A DNA stretch of 64,000 nucleotides from Synechococcus sp. HK01-R (GTDB taxonomy: Bacteria; Cyanobacteriota; Cyanobacteriia; PCC-6307; Cyanobiaceae). Positions 1 to 10,362 of the stretch are shown piece by piece; the stretch's first letter is position 1; the number at the start of each line of letters is the position of its first letter. Where the stretch lies: positions 806,001-870,000 of the forward strand of contig NZ_CP059059.1 of assembly GCF_014217855.1 (NCBI RefSeq), in the 5' to 3' direction. Both the position numbers and the translations under genes were made by a program. Below the pieces are notes generated by a model. The model had not been told where the DNA came from. It was given only the letters and a program-made list of their open reading frames with translations, and ran no database searches.

Positions 1-450
1 CGAGGCGCCGATGTCTTCCCTGGGGGTGCTCACGAGGACGCGGGCGCCGCAGCGCAGGCGCCAGTCGATCTCCCGGGTGAGCAGCTCCCGCGTCTGCTGC
101 AGCGTGCAGCCGGCGTTCAGCAGGCCGTCCACACACTTGCGCACTTCGCGATCGAGGTCGGTGATGCCCCGGTTGCGGATGTGCACGGGGGTGCGGATCT
201 CTCGCGGTTTCTGCTGATCGCGCACGTAGATGCCGGAGCCGGCCATCGCCTCCACCACGCCATCGGTTTCCAGCTGGCGGTACACCTTGCTGATCGTGTT
301 GCGATGCAGCCCCGTCTGCATGGCGAGCTGGCGGGTGCTGGGCAGGCGGTGGCCAGGGGGGTAGTGGCGCGCCGCGATCGCGAAGCAGATTTGGTTGTAC
401 AGCTGGGTCGACGCCGGGATGTCGCTTTCCTGCTGGATGTGGAATCGCAC
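1..450 (-). CDS. GntR-family transcriptional regulator, 3' end outside window
   Basis: A DNA-binding repressor or activator of the GntR superfamily, compact YtrA-like type. The reverse-strand frame is open from a GTG at 450 to the window edge (150 residues visible). Residues about 10-75 form the winged helix: 'STQLYNQICFAIA', then the HTH 'TRQLAMQTGLHRNTISKVYR' and the wing 'GSGIYV'. The visible C-terminal part is short and helical ('LQQTRELLTREIDWRL'), unlike the large FadR or HutC effector domains. No ATG lies upstream in frame, so GTG 450 is the best start. It is divergent from a dienelactone hydrolase gene. Effector unknown. Confidence 0.85.
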   Translation of the reverse strand, partial: MRFHIQQESDIPASTQLYNQICFAIAARHYPPGHRLPSTRQLAMQTGLHRNTISKVYRQLETDGVVEAMAGSGIYVRDQQKPREIRTPVHIRNRGITDLDREVRKCVDGLLNAGCTLQQTRELLTREIDWRLRCGARVLVSTPREDIGAS

Positions 451-647
451 GCCGGTGGGCCGGATCGGAATGCGGCCACCATAAGGAGCGATCGGCTCGG
501 TGACAATTGCTGCGGTGGTCTGTGTCCCTATGCCAGTTTCGGATTCTCTCTCTAGATCCGCCGGTTGGCGTCGGGTCGAGGACGGTCCGGTTCCCCTGCG
601 CTGCTGGTGGTCTCCGGCCGTCTCATGGCCAGAGGATGGCTCTGAAA

Positions 648-663
648 GTAACGAAAACGTTAC
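648..663. promoter_or_regulatory. Perfect inverted repeat before the dienelactone hydrolase gene
   Basis: GTAACGAAAACGTTAC has perfect 6-base arms around an AAAA spacer and ends one base before the proposed GTG start at 665. It lies in the 214-base gap between the divergent GntR regulator and the hydrolase. Symmetry and place suit an operator for that regulator, but this is inference. Nothing else was recognised in the gap. Confidence 0.35.
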
Positions 664-664
664 G

Positions 665-1321
665 GTGAAAACACGATCCCGTGCCGTAATCGTGCTGCCG
701 GAGGTGTTCGGCGTCAATGCTTGGGTGCGCAGTGTTGCTGACCGGATTGCCGCCGCCGGCGTGCCCGCCCTGGCGATGCCGCTGTTTGCACGCACGGCCC
801 CAGAGCTCGAGTTGGGCTATGGGCCTGAGCAGCTGGCGGAGGGCCGCCGCCACAAGGACGCCACCAGCACCGATCAGATCCTGGCCGATCTGGCTGCGGC
901 GATCACCTGGCTGCAGAACACCTTGCAGGGCAACCTGGAGATCACCGTGGTGGGCTTCTGCTTCGGGGGGCATGCCGCCCTGTTGGCCGCCAGCCTGCCC
1001 CAGGTGAGCCAGGCCTTTGATTTTTACGGAGCTGGCGTCGTGCAGGGTCGCCCGGGTGGTGGTGCCCCGAGCTTGGAGCTGCTGCCCCAGGTGCAGGGCC
1101 AACTCACCTGCCTCTGCGGCAGCGCCGATCCCCTGATCCCCGCTGCAGACCGGGCGGCGATCGCCTCAGCGTTTTTGGCGGCTGATCCCAGCGGAAAGCG
1201 GCTGCGCTACTGGGAGTTTGAAGGCGCTGACCACGGTTTTATGTGCGAAGCACGCGACAGTTTCAACCCCGCTGCTGCGGAGCAGGGCTGGCAGTTGCTG
1301 CTGGAGGCGCTGCGGGATTGA
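665..1321 (+). CDS. Dienelactone hydrolase family protein
   Basis: A soluble alpha/beta hydrolase of the DLH family (carboxymethylenebutenolidase-like). With the GTG start at 665 the protein has 218 residues, normal for the family, and begins directly with the first strand ('AVIVLPEVFG', with family Glu13). The Cys nucleophile is Cys99 in 'GFCFGG', followed by Asp155 ('SADPLIP') and His190 ('GADHGF'), so the Cys-Asp-His triad looks complete. The frame is open back to 500, but that stretch is Trp/Pro/Arg-rich, looks non-coding, and would place the 648-663 palindrome inside the gene. Substrate unknown. Convergent with infC. Confidence 0.85.
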   Translation: MKTRSRAVIVLPEVFGVNAWVRSVADRIAAAGVPALAMPLFARTAPELELGYGPEQLAEGRRHKDATSTDQILADLAAAITWLQNTLQGNLEITVVGFCFGGHAALLAASLPQVSQAFDFYGAGVVQGRPGGGAPSLELLPQVQGQLTCLCGSADPLIPAADRAAIASAFLAADPSGKRLRYWEFEGADHGFMCEARDSFNPAAAEQGWQLLLEALRD

Positions 1322-1351
1322 AGCTCGCCAGGTCTGCGGCTTGCGGCTTGA

Positions 1352-2014
1352 TCAGGCCTGGGGCGGCTTGCTCGCGACCTTGGCGGCCGTGGGCCGCGGT
1401 GGGGAGGGAATCGTGCGCACGGCCTTGGTGGCGGCCTGAGGCTCGTCGGAGTCTTTCTTGGCCAGCGGCGTCTTGCGTGGCGTTAGGAACATGATCATGT
1501 TGCGGCCTTCCCGCTTGGGCGCCTGCTGAATCTCCGCCTGCTCCTCCAGATCATTCGCCATCCGGCGCAGCAGCGTTTCCGCCAGGGCGGTGTGCTGAAT
1601 CTCGCGGCCCCGGAAGATCACGGTGCACTTCACCTTGTCGCCGGCCTTGAGGAAGCGGGTGGCCTGGCCGATCCGCACGTCGTAGTCGTGCTGGTCGATC
1701 TTGTAGCGCATCTTGACTTCCTTCACTTCGGTCTGATGCGACTTCTTCTTGGCCTCCTTGGCCTTCTTTTCCTGTTCGAACTTGTATTTGCCGTAATCCA
1801 TGATCCGGCAGACCGGTGGGTCCGCCTTCTCGCTCACCAGCACGAGATCCAGCTCTCGCTCCTGAGCCACTTCGAGGGCCTTCTCGCGGTCAATCACCCC
1901 AAGCTGCGATCCGTCGGCGTCGACCACCCGCAACTGCGGGTAACTAATGCGGTCGTTGATGTTGGGCAGCTCCCGCACGGGAGCACGACGGTCAAAACGG
2001 GGACGTGGTGGCAT
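1352..2014 (-). CDS. infC: Translation initiation factor IF-3
   Basis: IF-3 binds the 30S subunit, checks initiator tRNA and start codon, and prevents premature subunit joining. The 220-residue protein has the N-domain ('[20 protein letters not shown]'), a Lys-rich linker ('[10 protein letters not shown]') and the C-domain ('[20 protein letters not shown]'). A tail of about 35 residues rich in Ala, Pro and Lys after 'MIMFLTPRK' extends beyond the E. coli length; such tails are common in cyanobacteria. Next gene upstream on the same strand is miaA, 66 bases away. rpmI and rplT, its usual partners elsewhere, are not here. Confidence 0.97.
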   Translation of the reverse strand: MPPRPRFDRRAPVRELPNINDRISYPQLRVVDADGSQLGVIDREKALEVAQERELDLVLVSEKADPPVCRIMDYGKYKFEQEKKAKEAKKKSHQTEVKEVKMRYKIDQHDYDVRIGQATRFLKAGDKVKCTVIFRGREIQHTALAETLLRRMANDLEEQAEIQQAPKREGRNMIMFLTPRKTPLAKKDSDEPQAATKAVRTIPSPPRPTAAKVASKPPQA

Positions 2015-2080
2015 TCAGGACGTTGAGAGGACAGACAAGGTCTCGGTGCGATTAGCTCGACCGGGACAACACATCAACCT

Positions 2081-5111
<3,031 letters not shown>

Positions 5112-5112
<1 letters not shown>

Positions 5113-5447
5113 TGCCCGCTGCTGCAGCTGTTTTGCGTTGGAGCTGGTTGCTGGGGGTGGCCTTGATCGCGCCGGCCGCTCTGCCGGCCGGCGGTGCCGA
5201 GCGTCGTCAGCCCGAGGTGCGTCGCCGCGATGCCGGTGCCCCCTTCCTGAGTGGCAGTGATGCCCTGCTCCAAGGCAGTCCGCTGGTGGAGGCACCGGCC
5301 CTGCGTCATCTCGAGATCGGCACGCCCCTGCAACTTCTGCGCCGTTGGCGCTGCGCTGATGGCCACGAGTGGCTGCAGGTGCAGGTGGCCAGTGGCTCTG
5401 CCCTGCCCAGCGACCCCCAGCCCCGTCGCGGCTGGATCCATGGCTGA
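5112..5447 (+). CDS. Small exported SH3-like protein
   Basis: A 111-residue protein of unknown function. Residues 1-30 form a signal peptide (hydrophobic '[19 protein letters not shown]'). The mature part resembles a bacterial SH3 fold: '[19 protein letters not shown]' followed by 'HEWLQVQVA' and a terminal 'RRGWIHG', the usual strand pattern of cell-wall or periplasmic SH3 modules. Its ATG overlaps the gyrB stop (ATGA) and its end overlaps the first crcB by 8 bases, so it is translated from the same message. The SH3 assignment rests on pattern only. Confidence 0.7.
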
Positions 5448-5856
5448 ACCTTTGTTGCTTCCCGGTCAGGCCCTCTTGGTGGGCCTCGGAGCGATTCCTG
5501 GTGCCTGGTTGCGGCTGCGGATCGTCAATCACGTTGAACCGATCGTGCCCCGCAAGCATTGGGGCACCTTCACGGTCAACCTGATCGCGGCCTTCGCCCT
5601 CGGACTGGTGCTTGGTTTGCAGACCAGCGGTCGCTGTCAGCCGGCTGCGGCGGGGGCATCGCCTTTGATGCTGCTGATCGCCGTTGGCTTTTTCGGAAGC
5701 CTCAGCACTTTCTCCACCTTTGCGGTGGAGTTGCTCACCACCCTGCAGCGGCGCCATTGGGGTGAAGCCCTGTTGCTCAGCCTCGGTTCGATCCTGGGTG
5801 GCCTGCTGGTGGCAGGCCTCGGATACGGGCTGGGTCTGGCGGAGGGGCTGGTCTGA
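5440..5856 (+). CDS. crcB: CrcB/Fluc fluoride channel, first of a tandem pair
   Basis: Fluoride-exporting channel subunit in the plasma membrane. The 138-residue protein has four hydrophobic segments and the Fluc signatures '[15 protein letters not shown]' (first helix), '[14 protein letters not shown]' (pore Asn) and '[15 protein letters not shown]' (phenylalanine ladder and Na+ site region). The start lies inside the SH3-like gene (8-base overlap) and the stop overlaps the second crcB by one base (TGATG). Two adjacent different subunits suggest a heterodimeric channel. Confidence 0.93.
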   Translation: MAEPLLLPGQALLVGLGAIPGAWLRLRIVNHVEPIVPRKHWGTFTVNLIAAFALGLVLGLQTSGRCQPAAAGASPLMLLIAVGFFGSLSTFSTFAVELLTTLQRRHWGEALLLSLGSILGGLLVAGLGYGLGLAEGLV

Positions 5857-6260
5857 TGGCGGATCCTCAGCCACCCAAGGGCCAGCTCACCCTGCGCGCT
5901 GAACTGGAGGAGTTGCTGCTGGTGGCGGTTGGCGCCATGCCCGGAGCCCTGATCCGCTGGCAGGTGGGCGTGCATCTGCACGACAAGGACGTGCTGGTGA
6001 ACGTGCTGGGCGCCTTGATCCTGGGCTGGCTCGCTGGCCAACCGATTCAGGCGCGACGCCAGCTGCTGGTGGGCATCGGTTTCTGCGGTTCGCTCACCAC
6101 CTTCAGTAGCTGGATGGTGAACAGCGTCGGCTTCCTTGCCGCCGGGGATTGGGCTTCGGCGCTTGGTTTGATTGGCCTCACCCTGGGGCTGGGGCTGGGT
6201 GCCGCAGCCCTGGGGTTCGCGCTCGGCCGGGCCCTGAAGGGCTTAGCGCCGAGCGATTGA
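5856..6260 (+). CDS. crcB: CrcB/Fluc fluoride channel, second of a tandem pair
   Basis: A 134-residue second Fluc subunit. It has the same landmarks as its neighbour ('VAVGAMPGALIRWQV', 'VNVLGALILGWLAG', 'GIGFCGSLTTFSSWMVN') but clearly diverged sequence, and a 20-residue hydrophilic N-terminus. It is translationally coupled to the first copy. Paired, diverged crcB genes in other bacteria encode channels needing both polypeptides. No fluoride (crcB-type) riboswitch was recognised upstream. Confidence 0.93.
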   Translation: MADPQPPKGQLTLRAELEELLLVAVGAMPGALIRWQVGVHLHDKDVLVNVLGALILGWLAGQPIQARRQLLVGIGFCGSLTTFSSWMVNSVGFLAAGDWASALGLIGLTLGLGLGAAALGFALGRALKGLAPSD

Positions 6261-6280
6261 GTGCCCTTGAAGGCTTTGCG

Positions 6281-6760
6281 TCAGGCGGCCAGGGCGGCTT
6301 CGATCGCCGTCTTGAGTTCGGCGTCTTCGGGGGCCACACCGCTCTTGAAGCGGGCGATCACCATGCCGTCTTTACCCACCAGGAACTTCTCGAAGTTCCA
6401 GGCCACATCACCGGCGGGAGCCGTCTGGTTGAGGGTGGTGTAGGGCTCGGTGGTGCTGCCCGTGGCATGCACCTTGTCGAAGAGTTCGAAGCTGGCGCCG
6501 TAGGTGGTGGAGCAGAAGCTCTTGATCTCATCCAGCGTGCCGGGCTCCTGGGCGCCGAAGTCGTTACAGGGGAAGCCCAGCACCTGCAGGCCTTTGGGGC
6601 CGTAGGCGTCCTGCAGGGCCTGGAGGCCGGCGTACTGCTTGGTGAACCCGCAGCGGCTGGCCACGTTCACGATCAGCAGCACCTGGCCGTTGTAGTCGCC
6701 GAGGCGCTTCTCGCTGCCGTCGGCACTGCGCACGGTCACGGCACTTACGTTCACGCTCAT
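6281..6760 (-). CDS. Glutathione peroxidase family protein (Cys type)
   Basis: A thiol peroxidase reducing H2O2 or lipid hydroperoxides, probably with thioredoxin. The protein has 159 residues from ATG 6760. The peroxidatic residue is Cys37 ('NVASRCGFT'), not selenocysteine. Gln71, Trp121 and Asn122 ('WNFEKFLV') complete the catalytic tetrad. Cys83 ('SFCSTTYG') sits where the resolving Cys of thioredoxin-dependent members lies. ATG 6766 is a close alternative start. It is convergent with crcB and divergent from mgtE (47-base gap). Confidence 0.94.
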   Translation of the reverse strand: MSVNVSAVTVRSADGSEKRLGDYNGQVLLIVNVASRCGFTKQYAGLQALQDAYGPKGLQVLGFPCNDFGAQEPGTLDEIKSFCSTTYGASFELFDKVHATGSTTEPYTTLNQTAPAGDVAWNFEKFLVGKDGMVIARFKSGVAPEDAELKTAIEAALAA

Positions 6761-6807
6761 CGTCATCCAGTCGGGCGGGCGGCCATACACTAAGCACGCC
6801 CTGACGC

Positions 6808-8211
6808 ATGCCGATGGACGAGGCAAACGGTGGGGGGGCAGCAGACGCCAACATCGCAGCTGTGGTAGCCCAGCAGCTCGAATCCATGCTCGCGAGCGGC
6901 AACTACGACGCCGTGAAGATGCTGCTGGAGCCGGTGCAGCCGGTGGACATCGCTGAGGCGATCGGCAGCCTTCCGCGCACCCTTCAGGCCCTTGCCTTTC
7001 GGCTGCTCAGTAAAGATGAGGCGATCGAGGTCTACGAGTACCTCGACCCGGCCGTGCAGCAGAGCCTGTTGGAGCGGCTCCGATCTGGCGAGGTGCTGGA
7101 GCTGGTGGAGGAGATGTCACCCGATGATCGGGTGCGGCTCTTTGATGAGCTGCCCGCCAAGGTGGTGCGTCGCCTGCTGGCAGAGCTGAGCCCAGCCGAG
7201 CGCCGCGTGACCGCTCAGTTGCTTGGTTACGAACCCGAGACTGCCGGTCGTCTGATGACGACCGAGTTCATCGACCTCAAGGAATTCCACAGTGCTGCCC
7301 AGGCGCTCACGATCGTGCGCCGTCGTGCCCGCGACACTGAGACCATTTACAGCTTGTATGTCACCGACGGCGAGCGTCGCCTCACCGGCATCCTCTCCCT
7401 GAGAGATCTGGTGACGGCCGACCCTGAGGACCGCATCGGCGATGTGATGACCCGGGATGTGGTGAGCGTGCGCACCGACACCGATCAGGAGGAGGTGGCC
7501 CGGGCGATCCAGCGCTACGACTTCCTGGCGGTGCCAGTGGTCGACCGGGAGCAGCGTCTGGTGGGGATCGTCACCGTGGACGACGTCATCGACGTGATCG
7601 AGCAGGAGGCCACCCGAGACATCTACGCCGCCGGTGCTGTGCAGGCCGGCGATGAAGACGATTACTTCCAGAGCAATCTGTTCACCGTCGCCCGCCGTCG
7701 GGTGGTCTGGTTGGCGGTGCTGGTGGTGGCCAATGGCTTCACCACCGAGGTGATCGCCATGAACGATGGGGTGCTCAAGCAGGTGGTGCTGCTGGCGGCC
7801 TTCATCCCGCTGTTGATCGGCACCGGCGGCAATGTGGGTGCCCAGAGCTCCACCGTGGTGATTCGTGGTCTGAGCACCCAGCGCATCCAGGCCCTTGGCC
7901 CGCTGAAGGCGATCGGCCGTGAAGCGATCGCCGGGGCGTTGCTGGGTCTCTTGATGCTGGTGGTGGTGGTGCCTTTCGCCTGGTGGCGGGGGGAGGGCCC
8001 GCTGGTGGGTGCGGCTGTGGGCATCAGCCTGATGGCGATCACCACCCTGGCGGCCACTGCCGGTGCCGCCTTGCCTCTGCTGTTTAACCGCATGGGCCTC
8101 GATCCCGCTTTGATGTCGGCCCCGTTCATCACCACGGCGACCGACGTTGCCGGGGTGTTCATTTATCTGCGCACGGCCGCCTGGTTGCTGCAGCGGTTGC
8201 AGGTGGGCTGA
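6808..8211 (+). CDS. mgtE: Magnesium transporter MgtE
   Basis: Mg2+-gated Mg2+ channel of the plasma membrane. The 467-residue protein has the three-part MgtE layout: an acidic superhelical N-domain (to about 135, 'LRSGEVLELVEEMSPDDRV'), two CBS domains (about 140-265, 'VGIVTVDDVIDVIEQEATRD') and five C-terminal membrane helices. The pore motif 'PLLIGTGGNVGAQSST' and the late 'ITTATDVAGVFIYL' are conserved. Alternative ATG at 6814. It stands alone on the plus strand before the sigma factor. Confidence 0.96.
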   Translation: MPMDEANGGGAADANIAAVVAQQLESMLASGNYDAVKMLLEPVQPVDIAEAIGSLPRTLQALAFRLLSKDEAIEVYEYLDPAVQQSLLERLRSGEVLELVEEMSPDDRVRLFDELPAKVVRRLLAELSPAERRVTAQLLGYEPETAGRLMTTEFIDLKEFHSAAQALTIVRRRARDTETIYSLYVTDGERRLTGILSLRDLVTADPEDRIGDVMTRDVVSVRTDTDQEEVARAIQRYDFLAVPVVDREQRLVGIVTVDDVIDVIEQEATRDIYAAGAVQAGDEDDYFQSNLFTVARRRVVWLAVLVVANGFTTEVIAMNDGVLKQVVLLAAFIPLLIGTGGNVGAQSSTVVIRGLSTQRIQALGPLKAIGREAIAGALLGLLMLVVVVPFAWWRGEGPLVGAAVGISLMAITTLAATAGAALPLLFNRMGLDPALMSAPFITTATDVAGVFIYLRTAAWLLQRLQVG

Positions 8212-8335
8212 GCCGTAGCGCTCCGAGGCTTCAAAGCGCCTTAGGTATTTGCACTCAAAAGGGCGGGATTGGCCATTTCTGAGAGGGCTTCACACTTCTT
8301 CAGGAGTAGGCTTTACATAACGCAAAGGTGCTGTC

Positions 8336-9337
8336 ATGGCCGTCTCCCCCGCCTCCAAGCCCCCATCGGCGGCCGCATCGCGCCCCATGGGTGGCGACGT
8401 GGATCTGGTGCGTTCGTACCTGCGGGACATCGGTCGTGTGCCGCTGTTGAGCCATCAGCAGGAGATCACGCTGGGTCGTCAGGTGCAGGAGCTGATGGAG
8501 CTTGAGGCGCTGGAGTCTGAGCTGAGTGAGCAGCGTGGTGGCGAGGTGGTGGCAGCCGAGGAGTTGGCGAAGGCAGCTGGCTTGAGCGGTGTGCAGCTGA
8601 AGCGGAAACAGCAGGCGGGCCGTCGCGCGAAGGAGCGGATGGTGGCGGCGAATTTGCGTTTGGTGGTGAGCGTCGCGAAGAAATACACGAAGCGGAATAT
8701 GGAGCTGCTGGATCTGATCCAGGAGGGAACGATCGGCCTGGTGCGTGGTGTGGAGAAGTTCGATCCAACGCGTGGCTACAAGTTCAGTACGTATGCGTAC
8801 TGGTGGATCCGTCAGGGGATCACGCGTGCGATTGCGGAGAAGAGCCGGACGATCCGTCTGCCGATCCACATCACGGAGATGCTGAACAAGCTGAAGAAAG
8901 GTCAGCGTGAGTTGAGCCAGGAGCTGGGTCGAACGCCAACGGTGACGGAGCTGGCTGAGTTTGTGGAACTGCCGGAAGAGGAGGTGAAGGAGCTGATGTG
9001 CCGTGCACGTCAGCCCGTGAGCCTGGAGATGAAGGTGGGAGATGGCGATGACACGGAGCTGCTGGAGCTATTGGCGGGGGATGGAGAGCTTCCGAGCGAG
9101 CAGGTGGAGGGCGAATGCCTGAAGGGAGATCTGCGCGATCTGCTGGAGCAGCTGCCTGATCTGCAACGGCGTGTGCTGCGGATGCGGTATGGGATGGACG
9201 GGGAGGAGCCGATGAGCCTCACCGGCATCGGCCGGGTGATCGGCATCAGCCGTGATCGGGTGCGCAACCTCGAGCGTGATGGCCTTGCCGGCCTGCGTCG
9301 CCTCAGTGATCAGGTGGAGGCCTACGTCTCCTGCTAA
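8336..9337 (+). CDS. RNA polymerase sigma factor, group 2 (RpoD-like)
   Basis: A 333-residue alternative primary-like sigma factor. Region 1.2 begins at 'DVDLVRSYLRDIGRVPLLS'. Region 2 has 'NLRLVVSVAKKYTKRNMELL' and the -10 recognition helix 'FSTYAYWWIRQGITRA'. Region 3 is 'LPIHITEMLNKLKK' and region 4 ends in 'IGISRDRVRNLERDGLAGLR', where canonical members have an Arg-Glu variant of the -35 helix. There is no long acidic region 1.1, which excludes the principal sigma. Cyanobacteria carry several paralogues for stress or circadian response; which one this is cannot be told here. Just after the stop starts a tandem repeat. Confidence 0.93.
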   Translation: MAVSPASKPPSAAASRPMGGDVDLVRSYLRDIGRVPLLSHQQEITLGRQVQELMELEALESELSEQRGGEVVAAEELAKAAGLSGVQLKRKQQAGRRAKERMVAANLRLVVSVAKKYTKRNMELLDLIQEGTIGLVRGVEKFDPTRGYKFSTYAYWWIRQGITRAIAEKSRTIRLPIHITEMLNKLKKGQRELSQELGRTPTVTELAEFVELPEEEVKELMCRARQPVSLEMKVGDGDDTELLELLAGDGELPSEQVEGECLKGDLRDLLEQLPDLQRRVLRMRYGMDGEEPMSLTGIGRVIGISRDRVRNLERDGLAGLRRLSDQVEAYVSC

Positions 9338-9385
9338 GAAGTCTCCTGCTAATAAGTCTCCTGTTGAGAGGTCGCTAGTTAAGGG
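9326..9385. repeat. 15-nt tandem repeat across the sigma-factor stop codon
   Basis: Two near-identical units, gtctcctgctaagaa (9326-9340) and gtctcctgctaataa (9341-9355), are followed by gtctcctgttgagag (9356-9370) and a decayed fourth unit (9371-9385). The first unit holds the last three sense codons (Val-Ser-Cys) and the TAA of the sigma factor. Because 15 is a multiple of three, each further copy repeats Val-Ser-Cys-stop in frame. The last unit runs into the 3' end of the convergent hydrolase gene. Confidence 0.9.
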
Positions 9386-10362
9386 TGCGCCAGCTGAGTG
9401 CCGCCTGCCCGCTCCGCAATCGCGATCAACAGTGGATTGACCTGATCGGGTGCCTCGTCGTGGGGGCAGTGCCCCACCCCTTTGATCACCTGGAGGGAGC
9501 GGATGCAGGCAAAGCGTTCTCTCCACACCTGTGCCTCCGCCACCGGCTCCCAGGGATCGGCCTCGCCCCAGATCAGATGCACGGGCAGATCAAGGTCTTG
9601 CAGCAGATCGGGAGCCAGGTGGTCATCGAACAGATTGATGAAGCCGCGAAAGGCCTCAGCCGCGCCTGGGCGCTGACTGGGTTGGAGCAGAAGCTGCACC
9701 AGCGCCTCATCCACGTTGTGCCCGCTGGGGTAGGCCTGCTTCAGCACCTGGCGGATCACCGTTGGTCTGGCCGCATTACGGAAGAGGGCTGTGCTCAGCC
9801 AGCGCTGGCTGACCAGGGTCTTCAGTAAGGGCCTGATCCAGGCCATCCAGGCGGGTTGCCTGGCGAGCTGTTTGTCATCCATCAGCCGTTGGGCGCAATC
9901 GATCAACACCAGGCCTCGGCAGGGACTCGCGTCCGGATCGGCCTGCAACAGCTGCGCGGCGCGCAGGGCCACCACTCCACCGATGGAGTTGCCCACCAGC
10001 AGCACCGGACGTCCCACGATCTCCCGGCAGAACGCCGCCACCTGCGCGCCCCAGAGGTCAAAGCTGTAGTGGATTGAAGCGGTGGGATCGGCGCCGACTT
10101 CGGCCCGCTCATGACCCAGGAGGGCATTGGGTTGGCTGCTGGCGCCAAAGCCGATCAGATCAAGCGCATAGCTGGGCGTGACGCTCCCAAGAACAGGCAG
10201 CACATGGCGCCAGTGTTCCTTGCAGGCACCGAAGCCGTGGATCAGCACCACGGCAGGGGTGGATGCCTCCGTTGAGGTTGAGGTTGATGTGCTGCACCAG
10301 CCCACCTCGAGCTGGAGAGTCTCCTGCCGCTTCCACAGCCAGAGCTTGGCTTCAGCTTGCAC
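9379..10362 (-). CDS. Alpha/beta hydrolase
   Basis: A 327-residue serine hydrolase of the alpha/beta fold, substrate unknown. The oxyanion-hole motif 'LIHGFGACKEHW' precedes the nucleophile elbow 'GNSIGG' (Ser126). The acid is probably in 'WGEADPWEP' and the base is the first His of 'GVGHCPHDE'. A Ser-Thr run ('STSTSTSTEAST', residues 24-35) comes from a hexanucleotide repeat at 10271-10288. Its start overlaps the end of the RND pump gene by 11 bases, so it is probably translated with it. Similar proteins are annotated in cyanobacteria and plastids as chlorophyll-related or general hydrolases; that cannot be decided here. Confidence 0.88.
   Translation of the reverse strand: MQAEAKLWLWKRQETLQLEVGWCSTSTSTSTEASTPAVVLIHGFGACKEHWRHVLPVLGSVTPSYALDLIGFGASSQPNALLGHERAEVGADPTASIHYSFDLWGAQVAAFCREIVGRPVLLVGNSIGGVVALRAAQLLQADPDASPCRGLVLIDCAQRLMDDKQLARQPAWMAWIRPLLKTLVSQRWLSTALFRNAARPTVIRQVLKQAYPSGHNVDEALVQLLLQPSQRPGAAEAFRGFINLFDDHLAPDLLQDLDLPVHLIWGEADPWEPVAEAQVWRERFACIRSLQVIKGVGHCPHDEAPDQVNPLLIAIAERAGGTQLAHP

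Noticed and set aside
500-664. N-terminal extension of the dienelactone hydrolase
   Set aside because: Trp/Arg/Pro-rich, not family-like, and it would place the 648-663 palindrome inside the gene.
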